64,000 nt of DNA from NCBI GenBank assembly GCA_022385755.1, contig MU278367.1, forward strand, positions 372,001 to 436,000, read 5' to 3'. This document shows, one piece after another, positions 11,143-23,748 of the stretch (its first letter is position 1; each line of letters starts with the position of its first letter). The translations under genes and the position numbers were made by a program. Source of the stretch: Trametopsis cervina. Lineage: Eukaryota > Basidiomycota > Agaricomycetes > Polyporales > Irpicaceae. The notes under the pieces were generated by a model that saw only the letters and a program-made list of their open reading frames with translations, was not told where the DNA came from and searched no databases.

Positions 11143-14100
11143 GTGGACGTGACTGACACACTCCTCCTCCCTACCCTCCATCTTCTGTACACACCGCACG
11201 GTGCTCGCCCAGCCGAGCCCCCTTCCTCTCGCCCCCATCGCGACTGCAGATGTATGGCAATTACGCTGCTTCCATCCGCAGACACCGACGACGGCAGCTT
11301 TCGAATCACGATCGACGACACCTCTCCCACCGTTGTCTATGCACCGTTCGCTGATACGTTCTCATCGCCCAACCTCACTGCGGGATGGAACCCGTTCTTC
11401 TCAGACTCTGGCTTTGCAGACACCACCTCGTCCGACGGCCAGGTAGGCGAGGGCACTAGCTTTCACGTTACCTCGGGGGACGGTGCATCGCTACGCATTC
11501 GGTGGAATGGTAAGTAGCTAGTCTGACCAGGCCAAGCCTCGTGCATCAGAGCACTAGCGTTTGGCACGCGTTATTTACATTGCATGGCGCCCGCTCTCGC
11601 GTCTTCCGATGTTACACGCCGCTCGAGCAATTTTGATAGTCTTCAGGCTTTCCGATTTGTCTTTCACCATGCAAATTCTGGGCGGCATGTACACTTGACT
11701 TACCACGGAACAGCGGCTCACATTTTACATTTGTTTCATAGGCACTGCGGTGACGCTCTACGGCTTCTTCCCTACTTCTCTCGACGCGTTTCCCGCCACC
11801 ATCTCTTACTCGGTCTCGCTAGACGGCGTGCCCACCACGAACTACGCGTCTTCCTTTACGGCAGACCCAAACTCGGAGGACAACATCCTCGCGGCGTTCA
11901 CAGGTCTGGCAAACGACGCGCACATCGTCGAGCTCGCATTGCATAATCCGACTGGCATGTCTGACGACGCGATCTTAATGCGCTTTGACCGTGCCGTCAT
12001 CACCAGTGCACTTCCGGCCCAGACGACGACCAAGCAGTGAGTGCCGATTTCCCGCTCCGTTACTGTGCACACGCTCGGACGTTTCGCGGCTTTTGTGCGT
12101 GCAACTTTCGAGTTCTCCTCGCTGAAACTATCTGCTTCCGAACGCCTGTAACCGCATTTCTATTTCACATCTTTTTGCGTAGTACGATACCCATTGTCAT
12201 GTTCACCGCCCCCTCCTATCATCTCCCCGCCGATCGTGTCTGGAGCGTTTAGCTTTTGATCTCCACCCGACTAGTTGGACTCACTGACGCCACCTGCACA
12301 CTACAGGTCCTCCTCCGCCGCCCAGCCACCCCTCCCGACGACAACGACGCTCCCAGACGACCTCATCTCATATCACGGCCAGTGGTCGTTCAACGCGCAG
12401 CTGCTGCCGAATCAGAGCATCCCGCTGCACACGAGCACCAACGCCGGCGATAGCGCGTCCGTGCAGTTCGACGGTGAGTCTTGCTCCCTTAGCGTGCTAT
12501 CCCACTCTGCCGCCGGCATTCTCATCATTCTCGCATCTCACGCTGACAACCCGCCATATTTAATTGCACGGACCTGCCAACGCACCCAACCCACTGTCCT
12601 GATCTCGCAAAAACTGCACACGACTTTTTGTTTGATCGGGCTCTGCAGGGACAGCGGTCGCATTGTCAGGGCTGACGACACCGCATTCTGGAGCGTATAA
12701 TATATCTCTCGACGACGCGCCGCCCACGACGTTCTCCGCCCGCTCGTCCTTTAACGCATCCTCCCCGACCCTGCTGTTCTACGCTACCGGGCTGGATCCT
12801 AACGTCGCCCATCAGCTCAAGGTCGTGAACGTTGGTGCGGCAGACCCCGAAGACGGGGGTTCGCTGCTGGTCTTCGGCTCCTTGAATGTGACTACAGCAG
12901 GTGCACCGGACGGTGGCGGGTGAGTCGCATATCCATATATCTTATCGCAGGGCCCCGGGACTCATTTATACTTCACCGCGCAGTGCATCGCCAGTGTCCT
13001 CCATGTCCTCCAACTCGCCAAAGCTGCCCCGCGGCACAATCGCAGCCATAACCATCGGCGCATCCATAGCCGCAATAGTCTTCGCCGCCCTCGCCGTAAC
13101 CTACTACCGCCGGCGCCGACGCGCCGCACAGCGCAAACAGTCCTTCATGCTCAACCCCGAACTCCGTCGCCGGCGATTCTCTTTCCTCACACGCCGCCCC
13201 TCCGCCGCCTCCTCCGCAGACGCGCACGCCGAAAAAGCAGCCGAGTACGATCCGCGGCAACGTCGTCATCAGCATGATCTCCAACACCCGGGAGGGCGCG
13301 CGCCCGATCGATCGCGGGATGAGGATGTCGTCGATATCTCGAGACCGAAGGAGGGCGAGGATGAGGATGGCGAATCTGACGATGAGGACAACGATATCGA
13401 GCGCGCGGCGGGTGGTGGGGGCGGTGCACATATGTACGCGCATGCGCGGCATGGATCGCAGAACTCGGACGGCAGCTATGCGATCAATCTGCCTGAGTTG
13501 CCTGCTACTCGGCCAGGTGGGAAATCGCCCTCGCCGCCCAGTGGTACGCCGCCGAGACGCGTCCCGGCGGACATATCTACGGTTGCGGCGAATGCTGGTG
13601 CTATTATCGCGAGTGCGAGTGCGGGGCTGTTGACATCGCCTCGTAGTCCGAAACCGAGGGGCCCGCGCGAACGGCCTGCTGTGATCTCGACGCATGGGAG
13701 GGATTCGAGTCGGGGAATATTGTTGAAGGAGATGTGGACATCGGGCGCGGACGTACCGACGGATGTGAACGGCGAGGATTCGCTTCTATCAACGCGGGGA
13801 TACCTCCCGCAGCCGACCGTGTCGCCACTACGCGTCAACTTCGAGGATGAGATCGTCCCCGAGGCCGAGCGTCGACGCGAGGCGCGACATCGCAGCGAGA
13901 CCTCAGGTATATCCCTGCCGTACTCGCTCAAGCAGGCTCTGCTGGGCTATGCGCGTGGGCCGTCGGAGAGGGAGCAACCGCCGATGCCCAGCCCTAACCA
14001 CCGGTTCTCCTTCCTCGACCTCGAATCGAGCACGGCATCGACGAGCTCGCGGAGCAACCGCCAGTCGCGTTCTGCGTCCACACACAGCCTCTCCAAGTCG

Positions 14101-14688
14101 GCGAGCAACCAGGACGGCTCGCGCCCAAGCCTCGACGTCACCTCCCAAGCACAATCGCAAACACAAGACCCGCGCGTCTCGATGGGCCTTTCAATGGTAA
14201 TGGCCGGCGGGCCCACCGCGAGCCAACCCTCCAACTCACCCAACATCTCCCTCCAAGCCGTCTCGCTCTCCCCACTCACGATCCCCGACGCCCCTCTCCC
14301 CGCACACGCAGACGTCCCAACCGGCGTACACCCCGCCTACCTCGCCGAACTGCCTTCACCCACCGAGTCCGTCCCCATGACGGTCTCAGACATCAACTTC
14401 CGCACGTCCGTCCACTCGTCCACGTCCCAGCTCCCCGGCTCGCGCCCGCTCAGCGGCTCGCACCACCCGCCGCTCCCGTTGCACGCCCCGCCCCCGGGAG
14501 CACAAAGGCCGCAGGAGAAGCCGTACATCGTGCAGAAGCTGCTGGGCTTGCAGCCGGGCTCGGGCCCAACCACGCCGTATGGGAGTCCCACCGTGGCGGG
14601 GTTCGCGTCGCGCTGGAGCCGGATGCACGGCAGTGGCGCCGGGGCGTCGGGCTCGGGAAGTGCTAGCAAACCACGGACAGGGCCTTGA
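11143..14688 (+). CDS. Single-pass membrane protein with two extracellular beta-sandwich repeats (SKG6-like)
   Basis: Splicing gives 11143-11509, 11742-12036, 12307-12473, 12649-12919 and 12984-14688, with all phases consistent (934 codons from the first ATG). The extracellular part holds two jelly-roll-like repeats, each with an 'ITIDDTSPT'/'ISLDDAPPT' strand and a 'G-TAV-L-G' strand. They are followed by a Ser/Pro stalk, one transmembrane helix (about 'IAAITIGASIAAIVFAALAV', coded near 13040-13095) and an Arg-rich stop-transfer 'YYRRRRRAAQRK'. The roughly 500-residue cytoplasmic tail is disordered, rich in Ser, Pro and acidic patches. This layout is common in Agaricomycetes and resembles yeast Skg6/Axl2-type surface proteins. 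A role in cell-surface sensing or polarity is inferred. The true N-terminus is uncertain: a signal peptide is expected, the first ATG gives only a weak one, and 11254 is an alternative. Confidence 0.78.
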
Positions 14689-14993
14689 GCCTCGTATTTT
14701 CGTAGACATCTCTCGTCGCATCGCTCCTTGTAGTATATTGTACAGATATCACCGTACCACCACCCTGTTGTTCCATCACTCCCATGGACCGTCGTGTATA
14801 CCCACTCTCGCGCTTTACATGTCTTGCATCGTGCATGTCGTTTACACACTACCTTTTTCCCTCGCCAACTCCTGTCCCCACGTGCCGTAATGATCATGTG
14901 AGGGGCTGCATCAGAGCCGTCCTCGTTCATCGCGAATCCATGAATGCAAAAAGCTAGCAAAAACCGGCGGATAAATACGATCATGTGACTCCA
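14689..14993. other. Convergent 3' flanks
   Basis: About 305 bases between two converging genes, containing only the presumed 3'UTRs of the membrane-protein gene and VPS53. Nothing else was seen. Confidence 0.6.
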
Positions 14994-17900
14994 CTACATT
15001 ACTGTATCCCTCCGAACAGCGAAACTAACGAATCGTCTGAGGTCTGTGAACTTGGACAATGGCTCTGACCGCCCTTCCGACGTTACCGGGGTTCCCACAG
15101 GCGGTGGCGAACCTAGAGCGGCGAGAATCCCATCGCCGCCGCCTGCCAGGAGATTCACTCGGCTGCTGCCAGGGCTGCCGACCATTGATGCTTGCCCCGG
15201 GTCCATATCCAACGACGACAGGAAAGATGTGCTCTCTAGTTCCGGCTTCGTGCTGGTGATGGTCAGGAATGTGTCCATCAGGTCGTTTTGTCGACCCCCT
15301 GGCGTGCCTTTCAGGTCCAATATCTGGCGGCAACATTTGAGGAGACAGTTCTACAGAGGTATGTGCGGACGTACCTTTTGGAAGTTGGAGAATGATAGGT
15401 CACCGATGAGCAGCGTGTAGTTCAAGATGAAGCCTTCCGAAGGATCCTGATTGTTCGTACTTAATCATCAAGACTGCGGACAAGAGCAAAGGGAGAACAT
15501 ACATCCGGTGTAACGATGACTTTGAGCAGTGCTTCGAGCCTCTGTGTGTGCTTGTTGACACTGCGGGTATAGCTGTCGAGATGACAAGTAACTACCAACG
15601 TTCAGAAGATCAAAGAAGACGGTACATACCTTTGAGGCGGTTCGGCTTCGCCTGGTAACTTCATGAGACACGCTTTTATAGCTTGGAGATCAAGAAGAAG
15701 CTGAAGGTGATCAGGCGCAGCTGGTAATCTCAAGTATGTATCACATACCTGTTCAGCACCAATTTCCTTTAGAGGACGACTCTTTACTAGAGCATTCGTG
15801 AACTTGGCAATGACGAGACTGGGGCGACATGTCAGCACATGTGGTAGAGTTTCGAATGAAATTCATCACCTCGCAGCTTTATCGAGGTAGTTTCGAAGGT
15901 ACTTCTTCTGTTCGATCAGAGGTTTGACGACGTCTGTCACTTGTTCGACAGCTTTCACCACCTCTTCAACATACGGAGATTGTCCGCTGACAAGGCTGAG
16001 TGAACTCCAGACGCTTCGCGACATGGTCGTGAGAGCGGGATCACACGCGTTGTCCAGTTCTTTGAGAAGAACCAGGATCGCGGACGAGATCGCGCTGTAC
16101 AAAAGTATCGCGGGAGTAAGGTCAAGACGGCGACAAAATTTCAATCTGACGACGAACCTCACGAAGAGATCACATTCCTCCTGGAATGAGACTTTGTCCT
16201 TATACTCACTGCTGATCTTCTCGCGAATCTTCTCTTCGAGCTGGATAACAAATTAGCCACTGAGCATTACGACAGCGCATCCTATTATTCGCACTCACCT
16301 CGAGCGCTGTCGTGTGACAGTAATCCGCTGTGTTGATCAGGACCGATGCATTCCTCAGGGCGTTGACGTCTGCCCGTGTCTCCGTCGAGCGGCGATATTG
16401 AGCTGGTGGTCTGGCGCAAGTTTAGCGAGAATAAGGAAGCATATGAACAATGCTCACCGTTTCATGCTAGCTACCAATACCTCCTCTATTTGTGTCTGTC
16501 AATCTTCGATCACAAACGAAAGAACAAGATCTCACCCGCATATATCCGTAGCCACTTTTTGTGCAGTTGCGACAGGTCATAGAGTGGCTGTCCGGTGAAC
16601 AACTTGGCACACTGCTCCAGGTTTTGTGCATAGAAGTAAAACAGTTCGGTAGAGCTAGGTAGAATCGCTGTGTGCGGTTCCTCGCCATCTTGCGAAGTAC
16701 GTGGCGTTGTAGCTTCAAGTGACGGTCGTGATTTAGTACCCCGATACTGAGATAACATCCCTTGCAAAGCTCTGTACATCGTCATTAGACGTGTAAATGG
16801 TGTTAGAAAACATGACCTACTTGTCCTGAGCGGAAATAAACACGCCCATGTGTGGCTCAAACGCAGATGATATAGTCTTGCTCAGTCTGGTCGCTCCAGC
16901 TGGCTGGGTTTCTTTGAGGATATCATAGAGCTTATATATAGTCAGTCCACCTGCCTCGACGCTATATGCATTCTTCCCTCACCGGAGTGGCGTATTTCTT
17001 CACAACGGACGCCTCGAAGTCCAAGACTTCTTGTAATGTGTCGAGAAGCTGCTTAACAGTTAAGTTGGATCCGGCTTTCGACAGGAGAACAGTGAGGTCA
17101 TCCCTGGAAACGAGAAGGATTAAAAAAAGTATACTATGAACGGGTTTTCAGTACTTTACCGAGTGATCTCTATAAATTTGGCAGTCAGGAACCAGCCCAC
17201 TCGCCAATCGCCAGGGAAGACGCGTCCAGTTTCCGTCTCATGCGTTTGCAAGGATCGCCTAAACCATCCAAATCGTGTAGTTATGTTGTCTAACTGACCG
17301 GCCTCGTCTGTTGCCTTGAATATTCGCCTATACTCCTTGAACTCGAGAGCAACATAGCGTTCTACGAACTGAGCACGGATCTCTGGACCCAGTACATCCA
17401 CGACTTGACATGCAGCGGCCATTGTAGACGCCTTCACAGGTTTTGTGGGGTCTTGAGCGTAGCTAGATGGCTTGTCAGCTATCTGGCGAAAGGAAATACA
17501 AGGTCATCAACTTACAATTTATCCCAGTCTGCGTCTATCTTGGTTCGAAGCTCTCCCTGTATCTCTTGAACGCGCCGCCAAAGCTGAGATATCCGTTGAA
17601 CAGCATTGTACGGTCTAAAAGAAGTTGTGATTTGTTTCACAGCCTGGATAAAGAGTGAGTTTCGGCCCTAGATAAGCTACGGCCCGAAGGCAACTCACGG
17701 CAAGCGTTTGGGCGATGTCCTGGTACTTGTTCTCCTGGACCTGTTCCTCGAGTTGTTTGAGAGCATTTACTGCAAAGTATGTATGGGTTAGATATGCAAT
17801 GGACTATATGCTTCAATGAACGCCGCCTTGCCTAGCATCTGTAGCCTCTTCAGGGTCGTCATGCTCAAGATGAGGTTCTTCTTCGCCAGATCCAAGACTT

Positions 17901-18432
17901 GAATCTCTTTCGTGATGTTTCTTACTACGGCCTCAGACTCTGTCGCTTTCTCCCGTATCCGTGACATTTGTCCCAGCAGGTCCTACCAGAGGACAGGACA
18001 CACATATGCTAACTTGAGATTCGTGGTATCCGCAGAGCGAGGGTGAGAGAACTTACGAACCGAAATCATCTCCTGAATAAGCTGCATGCGATTGGGATCC
18101 TGCTCCTTTCTTAGTTGCTCTTGTAGCGAGACGATTTCCCGCATGAGTTCACGCTCACTTTGAGCGAGACGCGTTTGCACACTTTCGAGCTGTCCAAGAG
18201 ATTCCTCTGTAGCCATTGTTAATCTCACGTTCACGATAGACAGCCAGAGCCACTCACCATTCGGAAATACACCGTTCAGAATGCCCACTGGGTTAAATTC
18301 GTCCGACAAGTCATCCAGAGGGTCAGAGTCTTGTCCATTCTGAATGTTCAGCACACGCTGAATTGACAGAATCAACTCATGAGGGAGCGCGTCATCTCTA
18401 CGTTCGTATTGAGACGCATTTGCAGAATCCAT
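14994..18432 (-). CDS. VPS53: GARP complex subunit VPS53
   Basis: VPS53 is a core subunit of the GARP tether, which receives endosome-derived vesicles at the trans-Golgi. The protein starts at 18432. 'DPNRMQLIQEMIS' (about 18060-18090) is a family signature. Further exons carry 'DVLGPEIRAQFVERYVALE' with 'DEAGQLDNITTRFGWFRR', then 'VFPGDWRVGWFLTAKFIEIT' (17156-17437). The C-terminal part ends with 'KFTDLRRFVSFAVRRDTV' just before the stop at 14994. Numerous short introns interrupt the gene, as in COG2. Both COG2 and VPS53 belong to the CATCHR tether superfamily, but their closeness here is probably coincidence. No lesion was seen. The exact ends of exons between 15400 and 16900 were not all fixed. 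Confidence 0.92.
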
Positions 18433-18823
18433 GGGCCTAAGGCTGAGGGCTTGGGCTGTGGCACAACTGGCGGAAGATTCTACGCGTGCATGTAGTGCTA
18501 CGTCACTTGTACAGTAGTGACCAAGGTCAAGCTCAGCGTTCCGTTAGGGCGCCAAATGTCTGCGACACTGGTGACCCAACCGCTTCAATTAGTGTATGAA
18601 GTTGGCCAGTTACGGCGACCTTGGCGGACTCGGTGATTTTGCTTTCTAGCATATCTGGTTGTTAGAACGTACGCTCTTCTCGCCGAATATATATCAATAG
18701 TGTCCCACTCAATCCGTCTCCAGATAGTTACCGCATTCAGTGCGCACATCGAAATCCACGCAGCGCGTACGCCAGTTCCAGTTCAGAAAACTTTGTGAAC
18801 AGTTAGTTCAGGTGGGAAACATA
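18433..18823. promoter_or_regulatory. Upstream region between VPS53 and the COG2 pseudogene
   Basis: About 390 bases upstream of VPS53, with no coding potential. It should hold the VPS53 promoter; no specific element could be assigned. Confidence 0.4.
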
Positions 18824-19395
18824 CCTATGCATATGTAAGTCACAACGGTACATCCTGCCGACTTGTTCTGCTGACTTCGTTTATGAACTTACAGACCATC
18901 ATTTCGCCATGGGTCCGCCGGCTTTTGAGGGGGAAGAAGCACCCTATACCTTCCAGATCTTCGCTCAGAGTTAAGAGATTATCGCCATCGAAGGGTGCGT
19001 AGTAGTATACTCGCTACATACTGTGTACTCATCTATGACATAGCTATGGAACCATTCGTGTCGGTACAAGCAGGGACACCCGGTATACTACAAGTCGACC
19101 ATCGTCTCCCGAAAGTGTGGCCGGATGTGAAGTTATCTTAGCTCAACTCGCGAATGTTATCGCCGACATCAAAGCCATGTCGCAGGTGTGGAAACTGCGC
19201 GAGGGGTTCAGCGCCATGCTGCCGAAAGTTTCGAAAGCTGACGGTGACGATGAGACCACCATTAGCATGGAAGGTATGTGCCATACCCCGCCTCAATCAT
19301 CGCAGTCAACCCATCATTTGCTTAGACATTCTGTCCAATATCTTAATGCGGTACCCAGCATTGTGCCCGTCTGGTATCAAGGCTCCAGGATATCT
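18824..19395 (+). pseudogene. Collapsed, intron-bearing COG2 pseudogene
   Basis: This stretch retraces the COG2 gene from 5' to 3' with internal deletions. It has the 5'UTR donor region (18824-18850, 'atatgtaagtcacaacg'), the start (ATG 18909, 'PPAFEGEE' against 'SPSFEVE'), the 'LPDLRSELRDY' segment (near 18955-18985, out of frame with the ATG), and part of a central intron followed by 'MEPFVSVQA' (19045-19070). It ends with 'LAQLANVIADIKAM ... SMEG' (19140-19275) and the following intron and exon start (to about 19395). A one-base loss near 19100 and several deletions break the frame. Retained intron sequence rules out retroposition, so it came from a DNA-level duplication. It points opposite to functional COG2. 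Confidence 0.85.
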
Positions 19396-19793
19396 ATCTA
19401 CATAATACTCCATATATCTGTTGATACTATACTATTTATGGAATTTGGGGCTGACACTGATGCTGGCACTGCAAAAACCAGATATCCAGCTATATGCGGG
19501 CCTCACACGGGTATGTGCGATTCCTTTTGCCATGACAGTATTCGCAACTATATAAATATGTACAGTGCCAATTACGGGCTATGAACTCTTTCATCCACCA
19601 CCTCTCTTATCTCTCCAGGAGTTGCAAGCTTTACTGACGGAGTGGTGCTCCGTATCGCCGGCACAGATCAAGGCAAGTTTCGAGCTGGTTCTTGAAGTTA
19701 ATATATAGCTCATCGAACTCGCTACCAGGTCCTTCATGCAGTTACTGTATCGTCTCAAATAGCTGACCCTGCGTATATGGCATCGATGGCTGC

Positions 19794-21154
19794 GTGCGCA
19801 TGTCTATATTCTCTCTGATTCAGACTACGCTATCAACTCACGGCCTCCGTAGTGAAAAAACCTTGGAGTCACGGAGGCCCCTTGAGGTCCCACAGGATAT
19901 CATCGAGCATATACTGTCCTTCATCCCCAAAAATGAGAAGAGAACGAAGACGATGATGATCTGCTCAGAGGTCTCCTGGGCTTGGCGGCTTGCCTGCGAG
20001 CGTTATCTCTTCTCTTCCATCGTCGTCGTCGGTCCAGAAAGACTTTCGAGATTTGTCACCTTCATCCAACTAGAGCGCAGCAAAGGCTTCGCGAGCTGCA
20101 TTCGCTCCCTCCATGTGAGCCGTAACCCCGAAAAGCGCCTGCCTCCGTGTATGGAGTTTCTTGTAACGTTGAAAATCCTTGCCAGTGTCCTCGATGCTCT
20201 TCCCAATCTGAAGAACATCCATCTTCGTGCTATCAAACCGAGAGTTGGAGCGCGCTGTGCTACGAAGCCGACCGACCCTCTCCCTCTACCGCGGTTGTTG
20301 GCATTGGACACCCTCACTCTTGATGACACGATGGTAGCCAACGGGAATATGACAAAGGACTTCCTAAACTTCCTGAAGATATTCAGACTCTTCGCGTGGC
20401 TTGGCATCCTTAGAGCCAGCGCTGTGCTAACCACCACCCTGAACGCATGGGTGGACCCCGACAGCCGATTGGACACATACCCGCCGTCCATGTTTCTGCA
20501 GATGGCGAGAATTGTTGGAGACTTGCCTGTCAAGCTCTTGTACCATCTCCTACTCCGTACCTCGTCGAACGACCAACAGTTGATTGCTGTCCATTTCCGG
20601 GTCTCGTGCGAGCAGGTGCAAGACGTCAGCGCAGGTAGGCCGAACATCCGTTCGTTGGCGATTGATGTGTACGAAATGCATCCAAGTGAGTTGGGCGCGT
20701 GGTCTGCTAATATTCTTGCTAATATGCTCCCGTTTGGATTGGCATAGATAAATCGCATATCCGCTTTGATATGGACCTATCGGGCTGCAAGAGTCTAAAA
20801 CCTGGGGCTCTTCACCCCCTTACCCATGGCAGCCAGCCGAGATGGACGTTCATCGACAGCATTAGTCTCGTCGCTTCCGATCGAGACCGTGACCCGTCTG
20901 ACATTCAATCGGATAGGCATGCCGATTCGGAACGCCTGCGAGCCCGGCAGACCAACGGATTTCAAGGACTGCAATCCCTCCTTTCGAGATTCCACGTGCT
21001 CAAGGATGCGGTACGTGTCGACAGGAAATATGACACGCACATCTATGCAGAGTTCCTCAAGGGATTCTCAAAGAAGTTTTCGGCTCTGGTACAAAGTCAA
21101 AGCGCCCAACGACTCAAACTTCACGTAGATAAGTGGATTTCTAGTGTAAGATGA
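19794..21154 (+). CDS. F-box-like protein
   Basis: Two exons, 19794-20685 and 20748-21154, are joined across a 62-base intron with a perfect GTGAGT donor, two GCTAAT branch-like sites and a CATAG acceptor. This keeps the frame and gives 432 residues. The N-terminal 'VPQDIIEHILSFIPKNEK' followed by '...CSEVSWAWRLACERYLF' is an F-box-like helix set (about residues 30-75), typical of Agaricomycete F-box/LRR-type proteins. The rest ('LPNLKNIHLRAIKP', 'LLALDTLTLDD') resembles irregular leucine-rich strands. F-box proteins usually recruit substrates to SCF ubiquitin ligases; the substrate is unknown. The gene sits between the COG2 pseudogene and the tandem F-box pair, and it is not a close copy of that pair. 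An alternative start is the ATG at 19800. Confidence 0.72.
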
Positions 21155-22137
21155 AGCGCATCCGGAGCCCGTCTTAGTTGCCAGTGCGTATCTACAGTTA
21201 TATGCCTCCTCGCTTCTTTGCCTCCAGACTAATGAGAACCAGCCTTTACTTAGATAAATAGCAGCCATTGTACCTAAGCTATACCGAACATCACTACACG
21301 AATTTGATTGTTTGTGCTTGACTGTTGTGAGCGTTACTACAAGTACAGCAATTCCGTTACTCCTCGCCGCTAGTTCGACACCATCATCGTCGCACTTTTC
21401 GACGAAGAATAATCAGGAGCTGCGAATAAACCACGCAGCGCACTTGTTGTTCGGCTCGACACCCAGGTATATATACCTGTCACTAATCCCAACATCCCTC
21501 CCACGACAGACCCCCGCTCGCGACGCTCGTCACGCCCAGGACGCCTCGCGCATCCACCCTCACGAGCTCCGGTCACACCGTGCCCACAACCACAGCATCG
21601 TGCCGTTGTGCAGATGTCCCCACCCAGCAAAATCACCCTCTATCGCGCATCCCCGCTGCGTAGCCAGAGTAAAGAAGCTGCACGCAACGCTCGCTCGACT
21701 GTATCGCCTCCTACCTAGACTATTTCCCACGTAGGCACACTTGTCGACACCTGTTCGGCATGTATTACGGGGCTGTTGTCGACGGGGTGAGCAGACGAAC
21801 CAGGGCGGCGTCCTCATCAGAGGTTCGGCGTGCCTGCCGTCTGGCGGTCCTATCGGACTGCTCTGCGAGCCCCATTACACGCAGCGTACGGAAGTTGTCC
21901 AGGGTCGTTCTTAGAGCGTACGTCGGAAGTAAGGGGCTGGAGGTCTCGGGCGTACGACCGCTTGCGGCTCTCTTGGGGCGGCGTACCGAGGAGGGAGCTG
22001 TTGGGATAGGGGTCAGATGTTCGCGAGGTGCTGTAGCTTTGTGCTGCAGTATACCGAAACTACTTGGGCGCGATTTCTCTTTTTAGTGGGGCTGTCCCAG
22101 CCAATTTTTGGACCCTAGCAACCCTCGAGGGAGCATA
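21155..22137. other. No recognised gene
   Basis: About 1 kb with short unremarkable frames, lying between the F-box-like gene and the start of the tandemly duplicated unit. No repeat boundary or mobile-element hallmark was seen. Confidence 0.45.
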
Positions 22138-22709
22138 CCTTAAGTCCAATGTAGTGAATGAATAGATCTATACCATCGTGTTACCATGCGACCAAGTGTA
22201 ACGTTCATTTGCAAAGTCCTACATACTGCTTCGTGGGCGAGAACTTCTGTTATACTGCGCATAACAAAACCGTTGACCAGTGTGAGCACAATACGGACGC
22301 TTCATTACTCTAGCTTAGCCAATACCGATGTATTGCGGAGATCTGACACAGGCAAAAGGCTGCTGGCATGTGTTACATCTCACTTGAACTACTCCACTCA
22401 TCCTCAACTCTTCGGATGATAAATGCTCGTCAATGCTGAGGACCAATATTTCCAAGTTGCACTACAAGAAATTGTTAAATGATATGATTGATGTTTCGAG
22501 CTGTGCGCTCACCGGCGCCACTGCGCCCTTTATTTATTATTGTTTGTCGCTCCCGCTCCCGCTTTTGCTGTGCGAAATCGCATGGTATTCATGAGACACG
22601 GTAGCTACGTAGATACCATACATGTATATAAACCCACGAAAATGTACGGAAACGCTATCGCACGTTTGCCTTCCGCCGAAGAACCCGCCGCGCGCTCCCT
22701 CGAAAACCT

Positions 22710-23748
22710 TCAGAAATACTTGAACCCGAGGGGCAGGGAGATCTCTTGAGGAGCCGCGGATCTGAGGCTGTCATAGATGATCTCCCTGGCATTCTTCGGC
22801 AGCTCGTTATCATGTCCGTCTGCGATGCTGTTCAATGAGATGACCGGGAGCTTTGTGGGATATGTGGAATCCGGGCATATGGGCGTTTCGCTGTCTACCC
22901 ACCACCGCTTCGTTAGTATTATATCAAAAGTAAATGCGGAAAATAAGAATGATACCTAAATGTGTGATTGTCTTCTGATTATTCCTGCATACGATCTGGG
23001 GACTGGCTACGGTCGCAGGTAGCCTTGAAAATGAGACCCCCAGAGGTTTGAAGGGCACTGTGTTGCTGCGAACCTCGAGACTATGCCGCAGAGGCTGGAC
23101 AATGTCTCTGACGGTTAGCTTCGGACTGAGCATCAGCCAGTCCCGGACCATACGCAGAAGGCCTTGATGATCGGTTCGTACGCAAATAGCCTTCAGAGAA
23201 GGAGCGGGTGGCGCAATAGAACTCAAGTCATAGGTATCAAGCGTGAACCAAGGTATAGACACCGGCCAGTGCTGACAGATGGACACTTGTTCGAGAAACC
23301 TGAATTGGCCAAGGATGTTCAGAACTTGGATAGGGTGCGAGAAGCTATTTGCGACGAAGCTAAGCCGGGTGATACGGGGTCCACATCGTTGCACAAAGGC
23401 CTTGAACTCGTCCGAGCTGAACTCACTCTCACAACCGATATCGTTGCTCAAGATCCGTAATCGCCGTGGGTATTTTGAGATGTCAGCTGAGATGGGGAGA
23501 TATTCCTGAGGGGCCTCGATGTAACGACCCAAAGAGTTTTTGAAAGAGCCGCAGTGTACAGTGACCACACGATGGAGGAGTTTTTGGCTCAGGCGGCGCC
23601 ACGTCCGCTGGGTGAGTGCACAGGCAGCAAGGGTTTTACGGACAATCGCGTGTGCCCCCGGGGACAATCGAGGCTCCTCTTCCAGCAGGTCTCCGAGATA
23701 CTGAAGGATCCTGCGGTGTATCTTGCGAGGTAGACGGTTGATAGTCAT
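22710..23748 (-). CDS. F-box-like protein, intact tandem copy
   Basis: Exon 1 is 22956-23748 and exon 2 is 22710-22894. The 61-base intron has a GTATCA donor, an ACTAAC branch site and a GGTAG acceptor, and the join is in phase, giving 325 residues. The N-terminus 'LPRKIHRRILQYLGDLLEE' and 'LAACALTQRTWRRLSQKLLH' form an F-box-like region (residues about 5-60). It is followed by 'RLRILSNDIGCESEFSS' and the 'DEFKAFVQRCGPRITRLSF' repeat-like strands. The last exon ends 'ISLPLGFKYF'. Such proteins are usually substrate receptors of SCF ubiquitin ligases; no substrate can be inferred. It is the only uninterrupted member of a three-copy local family. Using exon 2 makes the protein 60 residues longer than the naive single-exon frame. 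Confidence 0.7.

Noticed and set aside
13187..14984. Several long antisense frames (Arg-rich) opposite the membrane-protein gene
   Set aside because: They arise from GC-rich codon use in the disordered tail of the real gene and contain no domain.
20685..20771. Frameshift in the F-box-like gene at 19794-21154
   Set aside because: A 62-base intron with a GTGAGT donor and TAG acceptor (20686-20747) joins the two frames exactly in phase.
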